This document shows positions 40,676 to 53,039 of a stretch of 64,000 nucleotides of DNA, one piece after another. Numbering within the stretch: position 1 is the stretch's first letter; each line of letters begins with the position of its first letter. Under the pieces are notes generated by a model. The model was not told where the DNA came from and searched no databases. It saw only the letters and a list, made by a program, of their open reading frames with translations. The position numbers were made by a program, and so were the translations under genes. Location of the stretch: the NCBI GenBank assembly GCA_031308135.1, contig JAHLJT010000631.1:176750282-176814281 (forward strand), in the 5' to 3' direction. This DNA comes from Acheta domesticus. Lineage: Eukaryota; Arthropoda; Insecta; Orthoptera; Gryllidae.

Positions 40676-42100
40676 CGCGCCTCGCTGCCTCCCAGCTAGG
40701 CGCGCTCGCCCGGCGCGGAGGCCCCCTTGCCAGCCAACGCTCGCGCTCGCCCTCGCTTCGCGAAACACTGGCGGATTGTGTTTTGCATAAGAGCTGTAAC
40801 CACGTGTCGATCTTCCTTTTGCGCTAATGATAGCGTTCCTCTCGACAGAACAGAATGAGATATTCATCATCGACAGATGAATGCAACGACAGGTCTCAGT
40901 CTTCTCCCTGTACGATGATGTCGAGGAGGGAATATGAAAGTGCTATCGGCGTAGTGATGAACGCGGCACACGCATGTGGCATACTTTTTTTTTGTCTGGT
41001 GAGAAGATTTTCTTTTATTGACAAAAAATCTGATCTTGGTTTACGACATTTCGAAAGGTAGCGAACTACAAACTATTGTATCTGGAAATTCATAATGTAT
41101 GTTTCTTGTCAAATCACTCAGCAACGATCATTTGAAGAAGAAATTCTGTCGGATGCATTATAAAACACCACAGAAATCGTTGATGAAGGCAACTTTTAGA
41201 TCATGTGAAATGTGTGTGCCCAATGAACACGATATACACTGTGCAATCTCAACCAGGAAGGTTCAATGGAATTCTCCTTTTAGAAAATGTTTAAAATAAT
41301 TAACAAGAGTATATTTATTCTGAATGAACATTACGTAAGTATTTTGTATAAAATTAATTTTATAGAAGATAAAAATACATATACTACTTGAAAAACGAAT
41401 AAACTCTCGAACTGAAATATAAATGATAATGCTTTAAGAATTCAAGCGTCTATGAGTCTTTATTCTAAAGACGGAATGGAGCGAGATCAGCAGCATTGTC
41501 CTTGATCACATTTTCAAATAACAATACAATGCAATGCATTTTCAGTAGCAGACCAATAGAACGTCGTATAAATTAAAAGAAGAAGGAGGATGAAGTGTAT
41601 TTCTAATGAACAAAACATTGGTGGTAATGCATATAAACAAACTATAAAAAAGTATTCCAACATACTTGCCACAGAATTCTGTTTCTATTTAATGAATTTT
41701 GTATCTAAATATTTTAAAGGCCGGCAGAGAATGCTGCAGCTTTTTGGAAAAGACGTTTTTCAATGCTGCAACTTTTTGGAAAGGACAAATGTTTCGTATA
41801 ATGCAATATACCAACTTGTTTTGGGAAATTTTTTTCACATCAGTAACTAGTCCACGGAAACATGACTCAATTCAAATGTATTGAATGTCGCACAGACTAA
41901 GGTGCCTCCTCTACTACTAACAAGGAGACGAGCTCTATCAATGACCCCATCACACTAAACCGACATAGTTGAGTCGGACAATGTCGAGAACGTTGAGAAT
42001 TTTGAATCTCGGGAATAAATCGTCTAATTGATTCTCGATTTAAATAATAAATTATGATCAAAGTTGTCAGCAAAATACTGCTTCTCTAGTGAAGGGCCAA
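40676..42100 (+). other. Probable 3' UTR and downstream flank of Ac78C
   Basis: Composition drops from GC-rich to AT-rich within about 120 bases of the stop codon. Candidate AATAAA signals occur at about 41398 and 42011. I cannot tell which is used. Short open frames here have no recognisable motifs. Confidence 0.4.
41398..41403 (+). terminator. Candidate polyadenylation signal (AATAAA)
   Basis: First AATAAA on the + strand after the Ac78C stop, about 720 bases downstream. In AT-rich DNA the hexamer is common by chance, so this is only a candidate. Confidence 0.25.
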
Positions 42101-45100
42101 AAACCAATCTCATAAGCATCATTTTAAATCCAGAAAGCCCTAATTGAAATGTGACGAGAAGTCCAAGCAACAAGTGCATTCACTGCCTTTAATGAACACT
42201 TTTCACACTGCAATGAAGACAATTAAGCAAATGGATAATTCTTGAAATACAATTTTCTACAAAGAAGAAGAATTTTAGAAAAGGGAATGGAAATTATCAT
42301 TGTTTGAAAAAAAGAAACAAAAACTGGAAAGTTTGCTCAGTGAGATGTTAACATGGAAATATATTTTTTGTTTATATGAGTGCTATTAGATAATTAAGGC
42401 TAGAATCATATCAATGTTGAACTCATCAAAATGAAATTAATATTTTTCTAAAAATGAAAATTAATAATATGAGAAAATCATTTCCATTAACAAACAAGTT
42501 GAGTAGTTTCCAAGTAAACCTTTTTCATTTTCTCATTTTAATTTCTTGAACAGCTTTAAATGAGTTTTTTAAAAGATATTGTTTTTTAAATTTGAGAAAT
42601 ATTTGAGGCCTGTTATGACAAATCCCAGTAAGTCCACTTTTTCTGAAAATGAGTGTTTTTTTTGTTAAAATTAACTCTGAGATGCCTTTTAGATATGAAT
42701 ATAATGTTATTGTTTTAAGTCCGTAAGAACCACGTAAACAGTTTTAAAGTTAAGTCTCTTATACTAAACATTCAGTACTTACTTGCACGTTGAGTCTCTT
42801 CTTCAAAAGCATTTTGAAACACCTGGGTCTCCAACCAATAATTGGAGTATCATAAGTAATTTTAAAGAAGTTTCTGTAAGACCGAGTATCTCTTTAGATC
42901 AACATTCTGACAAAGAGTTTTGAAAACTCATGAAACTTCTTTAATTGAATAAAATTACGCAATTGTACTAATAAAATTAAATATTTTTTTAAATTTTGGA
43001 GTATCTCCACATATTTATCAAATATAGGTTTCAATTTTACGTTTCAACAGTTTCAATTTTCACAGGCCCACGAAAGTTTAGTATGAAAAAGGTGACTAAG
43101 GTCAATTCGCTCTTACAAAGCATTTTTCCCGTACCTGAGTTGTCTAGAAAATATTATTTTGTCCCTCAGTAATTATAGGTAGCTCTGTTTTAACTCTCGT
43201 TTAATGTATATCGAAGTGGACTTACTGAGCGTTAGTATTTCAGGCACAATTTACCAGCTAAATAATCAGTCGAGTGAGCACTTAAGAACATCTCTAGTAC
43301 TCTTATAAAGTTGTTTTCAGGGAACAATTGAAATGAAATTGTTGATTGTCATACTAAAATTGGGGTAGAGATTTTAGAAAATAGTGACTTATTTTCGAAA
43401 TTTATTATTTGTCTTCATTTTAAAGTAAAATAAGGTTTTCATATTTTGTGTAAATTTTGAGTTTTGATTTTAAATATTAAAGATAGTCAAAATACCTGAA
43501 AATGTCCATGAAAGTACCAGGAGTAAATTGGATTTACATACACTTGACACAGTCACTAAAAACTTATAACATGTCTGAAAGAAATTTATGATCGTGAAGA
43601 AATTATATTCATGCATAGTTGTAATTTGTGCAACGCATTTGAAGTGCCAAGGTAACCAAAATACATGAATAATTTGAAAACATCACATTAATGGCGCGCT
43701 GTCATTTTATCTCGCACAATTCAGTGAGAGTGTAGACTAATAACGCTAGCTACAACAATGAGTCATGAACTGTTTTGTAAATATTCTGTCCCTTGCTTTT
43801 AGAACTCAATATTTTTAATAAGTTGTGAATAAATTAAGCAATTTTTAGAAAGAAGAAAATCAAAATTAAACATTCTTCCGATGTTGATTGAATTCTTTCA
43901 TAAGGAACTTCACACAAACTATATGAAATTAACTTGTTAAATGTTTACTTGATGTGATGAATAATCAAATTAGGTGCATGCACCCTATTTTCTCATGATA
44001 TACACAGCATTGTACTTAACTATGTAAATTAGAAAAATCAGTTTCAAATTATCTTATGCACTCAAATGATACATCACAATTCATTTATTGTCTTTAAAAG
44101 TTTTCTCAAACGTATTATGAACACATACTGATACCACAATGCACCAGACAACAAGTACATACATTTAATTGAATATCAGTGCAAGTACTTTGTGCTAGTG
44201 GAATCAATTCATTAATCCTTGCCATTGCGGTGCAGATGATGTGATACGTTGTTGTAATATGTGTGTTGGTATAAAACATTAAGAGTGTAAAGAAGACTGA
44301 AATCATAATGATGTGGCCTATAAAGGTTGCAGAACATCTGCTTCATCTCTGTGCAATATGGAGGAAGTCTTCCAGAAGCACAGTTTTATTTTGACATGTT
44401 TGAACGGCATTGTACAGTTTGAAACAGACCAACTTGTGTGTATGCTTATGTAAATACTGAGTGTTTGTCATCTCAATATATTATCTAGTGGATTACTTCC
44501 CAAAAACTGGAATATTTTAGAAGACAAATAATCTGTAAGGAGTTAAATTAATTAGTAGTGCTTAATTTTAAGTACATTGTATTTATGATATTCAGTGTAA
44601 AATTGTTGCAACAAAACTGAAATGCTAATTCTCTGAACAGTATTTGAAAATAAGCGATGTGAAATTATTTGTTAAATATGATCTACTAGGAGAAATCTCC
44701 TGAAGGGACTCCTCCCATATGTGTAAATTAAAGAAATTATGAGATGTTAGCGGTTTCATTTCAACTTGACCTCTATGTAGTGCAGTCGATAAGTCATTTT
44801 GGTGATGTAGATTTTACTTTTTATTTTGTTTAAATTGTTACAAGTAAGAAAACTCTACGTTTTCCACATCGAAATACTTCCGGAAAGTTTTGGTAACCAA
44901 AAACCCAAATTTTTGATAATTTTTTGGTTTTTGCGTAATGAATTTTAATGGCTGATCTTAGCGCAAAAATAGTTCTGTGCAATTTTAAAGGTCATAAAAT
45001 TCTATACAAATTTGCATTATAAATTAGTATGTTTCTCACGCAACTAGAAAGAAGCTACGGGATTTTAAACTTTCACCAAATTTTCACTTTTATTCTGAAG

Positions 45101-45590
45101 TTGCCCAAAATTACTCAGGTCTCTCTAATGTAGTATTTTTGAATTATTAAGGTAATTTTAAATCAAAAGTGATTACATACTTATCCCTATAAAGTATTTG
45201 AGTAGACTCCTCGTGTGAGTGCGTGGGGAAAATACGGTTTCGTGCCTCACGGTTAAACCACTTCCCGTGCACCAATAAGACATACGAAGTGTCATTTTGG
45301 TCTCCTGAAAGGGAACTGATAGTTTGTTTTTGGGTCCGGCCGGAAGATTAAAATAAATTTCCAAAAACGTGTTTTTTGCGTGTTTTGGTGCTGCCATATT
45401 CGTGAATAGGCCTGGAATTAAACCATTGCCATCTAAATAGATCTATGTAGGTAGCGTTGATTAAACTCCAGTATCCAAAGGCATTTTTTTCGCTCAATAC
45501 TTCATTATTTTCTTTCATGACGTTGGCGACACTGATGTTGACATATTTACGTAAACAATTGAAGTTAACTTGAACAAGTGACGCACGAGG
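42101..45590. other. AT-rich intergenic stretch, nothing recognised
   Basis: No gene, tandem repeat or inverted-repeat element seen over about 3.5 kb. Short open frames have no motifs and an AT-rich random look. Confidence 0.55.
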
Positions 45591-45599
45591 AATATTTCA

Positions 45600-45735
45600 A
45601 TTTAAATTATATCTGTCATGGAGCTAAGAATACATGGAGGTCAAGGCCAGCTTTACTCAGGCCCCGAAGCATATACGGGATTTCAGCTTGCTTTGGTCCC
45701 TAGATTTTTCAATATGGCGGCCATTCGGCCCTGCC
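45600..45735. repeat. Dispersed repeat, GAATACATGGAGGT type (copy 1)
   Basis: CATGGAGCTAAGAATACATG then GAGGTCAAGGCCAG, GCTTTACTCAGGCCCCGAAG and ending near CAATATGGCGGCC. Parts recur in reverse complement at 49955-50095 and at 55905-55995. Confidence 0.65.
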
Positions 45736-46159
45736 AACTTTGAAAATGTACATGAAGCTAGACATCGGCGCTACATTCAAACATACGCAATTCGAGAAAT
45801 CTGCCATCAGGAACTTCTCTCATTATAATGTTAACTTTAATCAACTGAATGTTTTGAAACATTGAAATAATTATGATTTGGATCGATTATTTCGATAGTT
45901 TTCTTCTGAAACTCATAATGTTGAAATATGAGGAGTTTAATGTTTTACTTCATTTTAAAATGCAAATATAATTAGAAAGCTTTAGAGGAATAAATTACAT
46001 TCTTACAAAGATTGTTAATGATTGATATAATATAGAATTAATGGAAGGAAATTTTAAAAAATTGAAATCAGTATTTCTTAAATTTTATTTGTCTCCATTT
46101 CATTATTACAATAATACATTTTATCTCAACATTCAACAGTGAAAACTGAGGAAGAAGAG

Positions 46160-46965
46160 TTAAAACACTATTTATTTTTTTACCAAGTAAATTTATTTCA
46201 CAATAGTTGCAAACAAGTGTTTTTACAGTTAAGTTTTTTGTGAAATCTTCATCTACACTGCCCCTGATCAGATGTACAATTTGTTTTCACAATATACCCC
46301 ATCCTTCTCTCTATACACAACCATAATTTTCTCTGCATTTTTCCAATTTGTCCAAAGTTGACACCTTAAAAAATTAAATAATGTATTCATAACACTAATT
46401 AATTGAAGATATTGAATCTCATTTTCCTTAAATGTGTCAATGAATTTAGATAATTAAGATACCTGTTTAAAAAAGCCTGCTTCCAAAGGTTTCTGGCCTT
46501 TTCCATTCTGTAGCAAGATTTTCTAAGGACATTCTTATTGAAGAATCACTTTGACTGAGATCACATATTTTCAGTTGAAACTGCATTAGGGAGTAAGCCT
46601 TGAATCAGTCTGCCCTTCAGTTCGCTGCAATTTATCAACTATACCCTGTGGTTAATTACTTTTAACACTTGAAAAAAAATATTTATATTATAACTGCTTA
46701 AATCATTTTAATAGAATATATGAAGGTGAAAATGAAAAGATGAAAATTAAAATGCAAGAATAATAATACACAGCATTAACCATGTATCCTGACAATAAAT
46801 ATTTTTAAAATGTTCACATTTTGCACAGAACGTTAGCAGTATTGGTCTTATTTTACTTATGATATCTACATTACAGATCTGCTCATGGGCTTTCTGGCCT
46901 GGCTTCATAAATCTTCGGTCTCATTGTGTACTACATACACTCCTTTCTTTGGGTCAGCCATGACT
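46160..46965 (-). CDS. Candidate terminal exon of an unknown gene
   Basis: On the minus strand a pyrimidine/AT-rich tract ending TATTTTACAG (46974-46966 side) is followed by a short frame, MADPKKGVYVVHNETEDL, and a TGA near 46906. An acidic, hydrophilic end like this could be the last residues of a protein spliced from an exon to the right, with a 3' UTR running to the TTTATT complements of AATAAA near 46170-46190. I do not recognise the protein and found no partner exon; the donor-like CAG|GTAAGATG near 47925 does not follow a long open frame. It may be chance. Confidence 0.22.
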
Positions 46966-46969
46966 GTAA

Positions 46970-48700
46970 AATATAAAAAAATTTTAATAAATATAATAGT
47001 TATATAATTACATTAATACTATACAAAAGTATTGCATAGTGTAATGTATAATATAATATAGGTTTACATAGTAAATACTGTCCCACATTTAAAATACTAA
47101 ATATATATCCATGGGAGTGTGAAAGTATCATCAAAGTATGTAATCAGTAATTGTATGTTCAAAGCAATGTAAATATGCATATGATTGATTGAATATGAAT
47201 TGCTAGAGCAAAGTACCTTGTCATACATTGTTTGAAGCAATTCTCTTTGACAGATATCATTGTTATTATTTTTACTATTGATATTATTATTACTACTAAT
47301 AAGGCTGACAAAAATAATTCTCCTGGATAATTTACATCATCTTTACCTCTATAAACAATATACTTACTTTGATTTTCCAAACAAAATTCTTTTAAGAATT
47401 CTGAACAAAGAAGTTTAAGGTCCTTGGAAAAAGAATGTATCATAATTGCCTCTGATATTCTCCCAAATTTCTTTTTCTGAAAGAACTTTCCCTGTAAAGA
47501 GTGTTTCCTATTATTTCTTCTTTGCAAACTATTCCCAATACAAAGAATAAAAATATACACTCATATGTTGAATGTTACCATCATGAGTTTTTTTATAGAT
47601 GAATCTTGCAATTGCTTTCTTCACAACCATCTAAGTGATCTGATTGAGTACTGACTTCACAATACTGAAAGAATATTGTGAAGTCGATATGAACTGCATT
47701 TTAGAGATACACATACATTTGTAATGTTAATTTTTTCACATATGGCTTTATTATTAGACCAAACACCATGAATTAAAATATGTTCAATCACCGTGTGTGC
47801 TACAATTCGCAATTTATAGATATAACCAAAGATATACAAAATACCTGCATGTGGTAATGCACAAATAATCTATTCCATAGTACAAAAATTTAAGATTTGT
47901 TGGTTGTTGTTTCATAAACATCTTACCTGAAATAAATATGCCACTTCACATGTACGTTCGGAATTCGTTTTCATAATCCATTCTCGTTCTAATTCGCTTT
48001 GAAATTCTCATATAGAGCAATAACATTGTATCTTGCTGCACTATTTAATATTCATTGTTTAACTTTAACACGATTTGCATGCGTCATTTTAACTCACTTA
48101 CGTGCATTGTTTCCACTGTCTCGTTTAAAAATTCAAAAACAAATAATGCGATGAGAATATCAAATCAAAATGACAAATTCAATTTAAAAATTGTAAATAT
48201 GCTTCTACGCCAGCTTCTAAGCGTGCAAGAGTGCAGTTTTGAACATGTTGGTAGAAAATAAAACAAATGAAAAGATGCCAACCCCAGCTAAATAAAGTCT
48301 TTTTCGGCGTGTATGTGCCAACACTTGGGGAGTTTCGTTGACGGTTGACTCCTCTGAAATGGACCTGTACTAAACTTAAAGTGAAACGAAAAGTCCCTAG
48401 GACAATGCCGTTAGTATAACGGGTGATATTCATGAAGTTGGTATGATCCACTTTCTCTGGGACCATTTGAGCCTGAAAACGGCTATACGTCATAGTTTTG
48501 AGTCACGTGATCACGGTAGTCGAAAGTCCTCCAGGCTCCGGCGGCCTCGCCAAACGTGGTTTGTTTTGGGAGGCAAATGGAGAAAATTTGGCTAACAAAC
48601 TGCGCATCTTTCGGCAATGTACAATTGACTTAGACATCTACAAAATGAACTATCATTATTCATTTTGTGGAAATTAAATCTTTCAATCAGACCTTTCGGA
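46970..48700. other. AT-rich stretch, no secure gene
   Basis: A minus-strand open frame of 133 codons (47159-47560) has no recognisable domain and AT-driven composition. GTCACGTGATCACGGTAGTC near 48504 is shared, inverted, with the repeat at 49955-50095. Confidence 0.45.
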
Positions 48701-48715
48701 TGTCCAAGGCCAGTA

Positions 48716-49395
48716 CAATGTATCAACATTGCCTATTTATTTACGAATGTGTAATCTTTGTGAAAACTGACTTAACGGTGGGAACATATTTTCACGTAAT
48801 ATTGATATTTATAATTACAACAAACGTAAAAATCACGTTCATCAAGTGTCAATATCAACAACTCATTACAAGAAATCTATAAACAATACATGTACTTTAC
48901 AACGCATTGCAGATGCGCAGATGCGCAGTTGCGCAGATGACATTAAACAATTAAAGTCGGTTTTTTGTCCAGTTTCCCTGATCCATTGAGGAAATGCTGA
49001 GATGGCCCCTTGTTTTTCTTCTGGACGTAAATGTAGCTTCACTATGCTCACGTTTTGTTGAGCACACCTTTTGCTTTTATTGGTAGGAGTAGAGCTGAGG
49101 GTGAGTTACTATTTTGTTAGCAATGCTGAAAAATTGCGTCTGCATTTCGTTTACCGTTGCAAGATTTTTATATAAGTCGGGAAAGAAGTATCTAGTTTTT
49201 TCAAATGTTGCTAATCTCGCGCTTTTTAAAATTTTATTATTATGTGTTTTCTTCGCCTTTCAACCATCGTATTTGTAGTTAAAATGTTGGGAAGGGATTG
49301 TGGAACTTAAGAAAACGTGCGCAAATAATCTTCACCCTCATACGTCGTATACAGTTTTCACTATTTTCTGACCAAATATATCAAATCAAATCAAA
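48716..49395 (+). mobile_element. LINE copy 2, 3' fragment only
   Basis: Bases 48716-48960 match 34786-35012 of LINE copy 1, and 48961-49385 match 35246-35575, so about 230 bases of copy 1 are missing here. A GATGCGCA/GTTGCGCA triplication replaces the word GATGACATAAA context. It ends with an ATCAAATCAAATCAAA tail. It is 5' truncated and non-coding. Confidence 0.85.
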
Positions 49396-51213
49396 CATCT
49401 AGTTGTTGCCTACCGTAAGTATATCAAGTTAAATTTACATAAACAAGTAACATTGATAGTCATTCTTTTAGGTATGTTTTTTTAATGTTCGTAAACGACA
49501 CAAATAGTTTTGTAATCTCATTGAAACATGGATATACAAAATGTAAATACTGAAAGCGTATAATAGGAAACATGCACCTACAGGGTATACATGGTTCTCG
49601 ATCGAATCCGCTCTTGATTGAAATAAAAAGGATTCAAATTACACAAAGCATTTTCTGTAAAATACAAAACGATTATTCATTAATAACAAGATGGCTAGAT
49701 ATTCTAAATATGCGTCACGAAGAAGTTTGTGTAATTTTACCGGCACTGTGAGATTTCCGACTTTAGCTACATAACCTAACTTAGTTACTTTCATGCACGT
49801 ACAAAAACGCCCGGCACATAATAACTTCTGCTGAAAGCAACAACCACATAATGCGCGATAATTAATAACACACAGTAAGCACAATCGCAAACAATATCAA
49901 TTTCGATTTGAACAGTGAAAACACGCACAAAACCTGTATGGCCACTCTCAAAACATGAAACACCACCGAACGCCACATGCACGGGAGCCGACCACCGACT
50001 ACCTTGATCACGTGACAATTTCGCTTTGGGGCCTGAGTAAAGCAGGCCTTGCATGGAGGTGGCATGACGTCATAAACATGAAGCCACCTCCGCCATATTG
50101 GTTAGTCCAGAAAGTTTGTAGCATAAACAAACCGCGTGAGTGCTCTGTCGCTTGTTTAGTTGTGATCGTGTTCAGTTGTGTTGTTTGGCATGGTTTTTAA
50201 TATTTAAAAACTTAGTTTGCATCCAGAATTTACAGTAGTTCGTTTCCTCCTAATAATAGAAATGCAATAAAATAATTGCCTATAAATAGCATTTCTTTCT
50301 GTACAATCCTTTCTGTGTCCGAGGGGGCGAAAACGAGTAAGGATTGGGTGTTCAAATGTGCATGCCATTACTTATTAAAATGGTTACTGCATAAATATTA
50401 CTTACCCACAAATTCCAGTATTAAGAAAGTTAAATTAATATCTCTTTCCTAATGTAATATAAACATTCAATTGCGTGGATTGAGAAAGAGATATGGAAAC
50501 ACATTAAGGAATAAAATACAACAAAACCACAAGGAATCCAAAAAATAATTTCACCAGTTTCTTATATACTTAAAACAAACAATAATTTACAGTATAAAAT
50601 TTATTTTTCTTGTAACATTAAAAATGATGTGTCACTTTACTCTTCAATGAAATGAATTGTCACAATGTCACACACTGATCACATTCTGAAAATTTTCAAG
50701 ACAAAATTTGTTCTTGCATTCGCTTTCAATGAAAGGCCGTCATTAATTACAAGTTGCAGATTTTGATATTTAAAACACTCTCTCCTGATGTTGCTACTGA
50801 CGATAAATATTTAGAACAATTCGAAAATATTGATGGCATTGTACCATATTTTAATTTCTATTTTCGTAGTGATGTTTGTTGTTTCTTTGCGTTCTCGTCA
50901 TAGTACTCAGAAATTTGTTGGATATCTTCAGGACGAAAATGTGCTTCACAAATCTATAAAAATTTAATGTACGTTAGAAATAATTAAAATTATTAAAGCA
51001 TTTTCGTTAAAAATGTGTAATATGATTATTAATCCTAACAGTAATTAATAACACTAGTAGTGCAATCTTTTTAAAATTCCCTTAATTACAATTTTCTTTT
51101 ATATATACCGGGAGTTCATTTTTACTTTCCCGTATACGTACGTATACACGCAGAGATATACGTAGTATAGGGAAAGTTATGTACTGCTGCGCGAAAAAAT
51201 GGCCAATTTTCTA
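49396..51213. other. Repeat-bearing intergenic stretch
   Basis: Holds the dispersed repeat at 49955-50095; the rest is AT-rich. 51130-51185 carries the inverted copy of the ACATAACTTTC motif seen at 36.4 kb. No gene recognised. Confidence 0.5.
49955..50095. repeat. Dispersed repeat (copy 2, inverted)
   Basis: In reverse complement it reads CAATATGGCGGAGGTGGC, CCACCTCCATGCAAGGCC and TGCTTTACTCAGGCCCCAAA, matching copy 1 at 45.6 kb, then TCACGTGATCAAGGTAGTCG. Confidence 0.6.
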
Positions 51214-51824
51214 ATAGATAATAGATAGATAGGGTTTATTCTACAATTGGGCTGATGTTGCCCGGTGGCAGAATACAGAAACACAAAAGTACATTAAAAT
51301 TACAAAACACAATTAACTATAAAAACAATATATAAAAAATCAATATAAAAAACAATCGAATTATCTTCTTCATTACCTAGAATATGCAACTGCATTTACA
51401 TGCCTATACATATACAACAAGTGAAACTACATATATACTAACATTTAAGTAAATAACTTACTTACATATCACACCAACATTCATACATACAAACATACAC
51501 GCTTACATACATATCATACAAAGACAAAGGAACACTCGCATACACACCATCCTGCAAGTATTCACTCACAATCATATTCAGACAAATATGGATAATCACT
51601 TTTACCTACAACATAATAATATACAATACTTATAATAATTTTTACATTTCTAACACGTAAAAACACTCGTTAACATCACTTCACTGCACTTCACGTCACT
51701 GCACCTCATAAAACTTTACCTAAATACTAATAGCTCAATACTTTTTAGTTTACTACCCATAATCGCACCTTTCACTTCACTTCACTTCACTTCACTGCAC
51801 GTTTTCACCCTATTGATTAATTTC

Positions 51825-52373
51825 CTATACTTTTTTTCTAAAACCACGCGCTGAGCAAGGAAAGGGCTCAAAAACTGTCGCAGGCAAATCGTTCCAATCT
51901 ACGATTGTTCTGTTTACAAAGGAGAATTTGCCTACGTCCGTTCTTTGAATTCTAGTTCTAATTTTATATTTATGATCAAATCTATTAAAATAATCTGGTT
52001 TATCTAGCCTTCCCCGTATTTCCTGCCATGCAGAGCCACCAGTGTAAGATTTATACATTACGCAAAGTCGAGCCCTTTTTCTCCGATGTTCTAACGATTC
52101 CCAACGTGCAGGTATGTTCATCCGAAAAGTGTATTTTGCCGCTCTGTTTTGTATCCTCTCTAAGCTCTTCTTAAGTCCTATTCTGTACGGATCCCAACAA
52201 CTAGCTCCATATTCCATTACTGGCCTAACAAGCGAGGTATACGCGATTTCTTTTGCTTTCGTATTGCATTTTTTAAGATTTCTCATGACGAAATGCAAAG
52301 ACCTCCAAGCTTTACCCACTACGTAGTTAGTTTTGTTTCTCCCATCCCAACTTACTATCCAAGAGGATGCCAA
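51825..52373 (-). pseudogene. LINE C-terminal region
   Basis: NYVVGKAWRSLHFVMRNLKK, AYTSLVRPVMEYGASCWDPY, RIQNRAAKYTFRMN and RTIVDWNDLPATVF: the typical post-polymerase part of arthropod jockey-like elements. It overlaps the polymerase frame by about 47 bases in another phase, marking one frameshift. Confidence 0.88.
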
Positions 52374-52965
52374 GGTATTTACAGTTTGAGACTCGCGGAA
52401 CTACGTCATTACCTAGCTGATAAGGCAATGTATGAAAGTCTCTGGCCCTACAAAATGTGATCGCTTTACTTTTATTTCCATTTACAGTCATTTTATTAGC
52501 TCTTGCCCAATCATTAATCTTATTTAAATCTTCCTGTAGTTGAATCATATCGTGCTGTTCTGTAATTTCCCTATATAATATACAGTCGTCGGCAAAGAGT
52601 CGAATTTTTGACGTTATATTTTGTGATATATCATTTACAAAGATAAGAAATAACAGTGGGCCAATGACACTGCCCTGAGGGACTCCGGAAGTAATGTTAC
52701 CCTTTTCCGATAAATGCTGTCCAATTCGAACCTTTTGATTTCTATCGCGAAGAAATTCACTTATCCATGCTATTACCCGCCTGTCAATTTTAGCATCAAT
52801 AAGTTTCAATATCAGAATGTCATGCGGTACTACATCAAACGCTTTGGCAAAATCAATAACTATTGCATCCACTCTTCCCCCTAAATCAATTACATCAGAC
52901 AAGTCTTGAGTAAGGGAAATAATTTGACTTTCACAAGAAAAGCCATTTCTAAAGCCATGCTGCCC

Positions 52966-52967
<2 letters not shown>
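52327..52967 (-). pseudogene. LINE reverse transcriptase, 3' half of the domain
   Basis: On the minus strand: GQHGFRNGFSCESQIISLTQ, then DAIVIDFAKAFDVVPHDILI (first catalytic Asp), GVPQGSVIGPLLFLIFVNDI and KIRLFADDCILYREI (FADD pair), NGNKSKAITFCRARDF and CKYLGILLDSKLGW. The fingers part before QHGF is gone. The frame breaks near 52330-52370 and the C-terminal part continues in another frame. Confidence 0.9.

Positions 52968-53010
<43 letters not shown>
52968..53010. repeat. Poly-A tract, 43 nt
   Basis: An uninterrupted A run at the 5' break of the minus-strand LINE. Its orientation is opposite to that LINE's own tail, so it belongs to the flank (for example another retroposon tail) or marks an assembly junction. 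Confidence 0.9.
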
Positions 53011-53014
<4 letters not shown>

Positions 53015-53039
53015 GGCGGAAAAAAATTATTGCCGGGCC

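Larger units (their letters stand above)
51214..52967 (-). mobile_element. LINE fragment 3 (different family), minus strand
   Basis: Minus-strand non-LTR element, 5' truncated at the poly-A tract at 52968 and ending in a CTATCTATCTATTATCTATT tail at 51214-51233. The 3' UTR is about 600 bases. It differs from the 33.4-kb LINE in all motifs, so it is a second family. Confidence 0.85.

Noticed and set aside
45173..45397. Minus-strand frame MAAPKHAKNTFLEIYFNLPA as a first exon
   Set aside because: It looks less random than its surroundings, but no domain, splice partner or promoter could be tied to it.
47159..47560. 133-codon minus-strand frame as a membrane protein
   Set aside because: One hydrophobic run of Ile/Val comes from an ATT/ATA-rich stretch; no other support.
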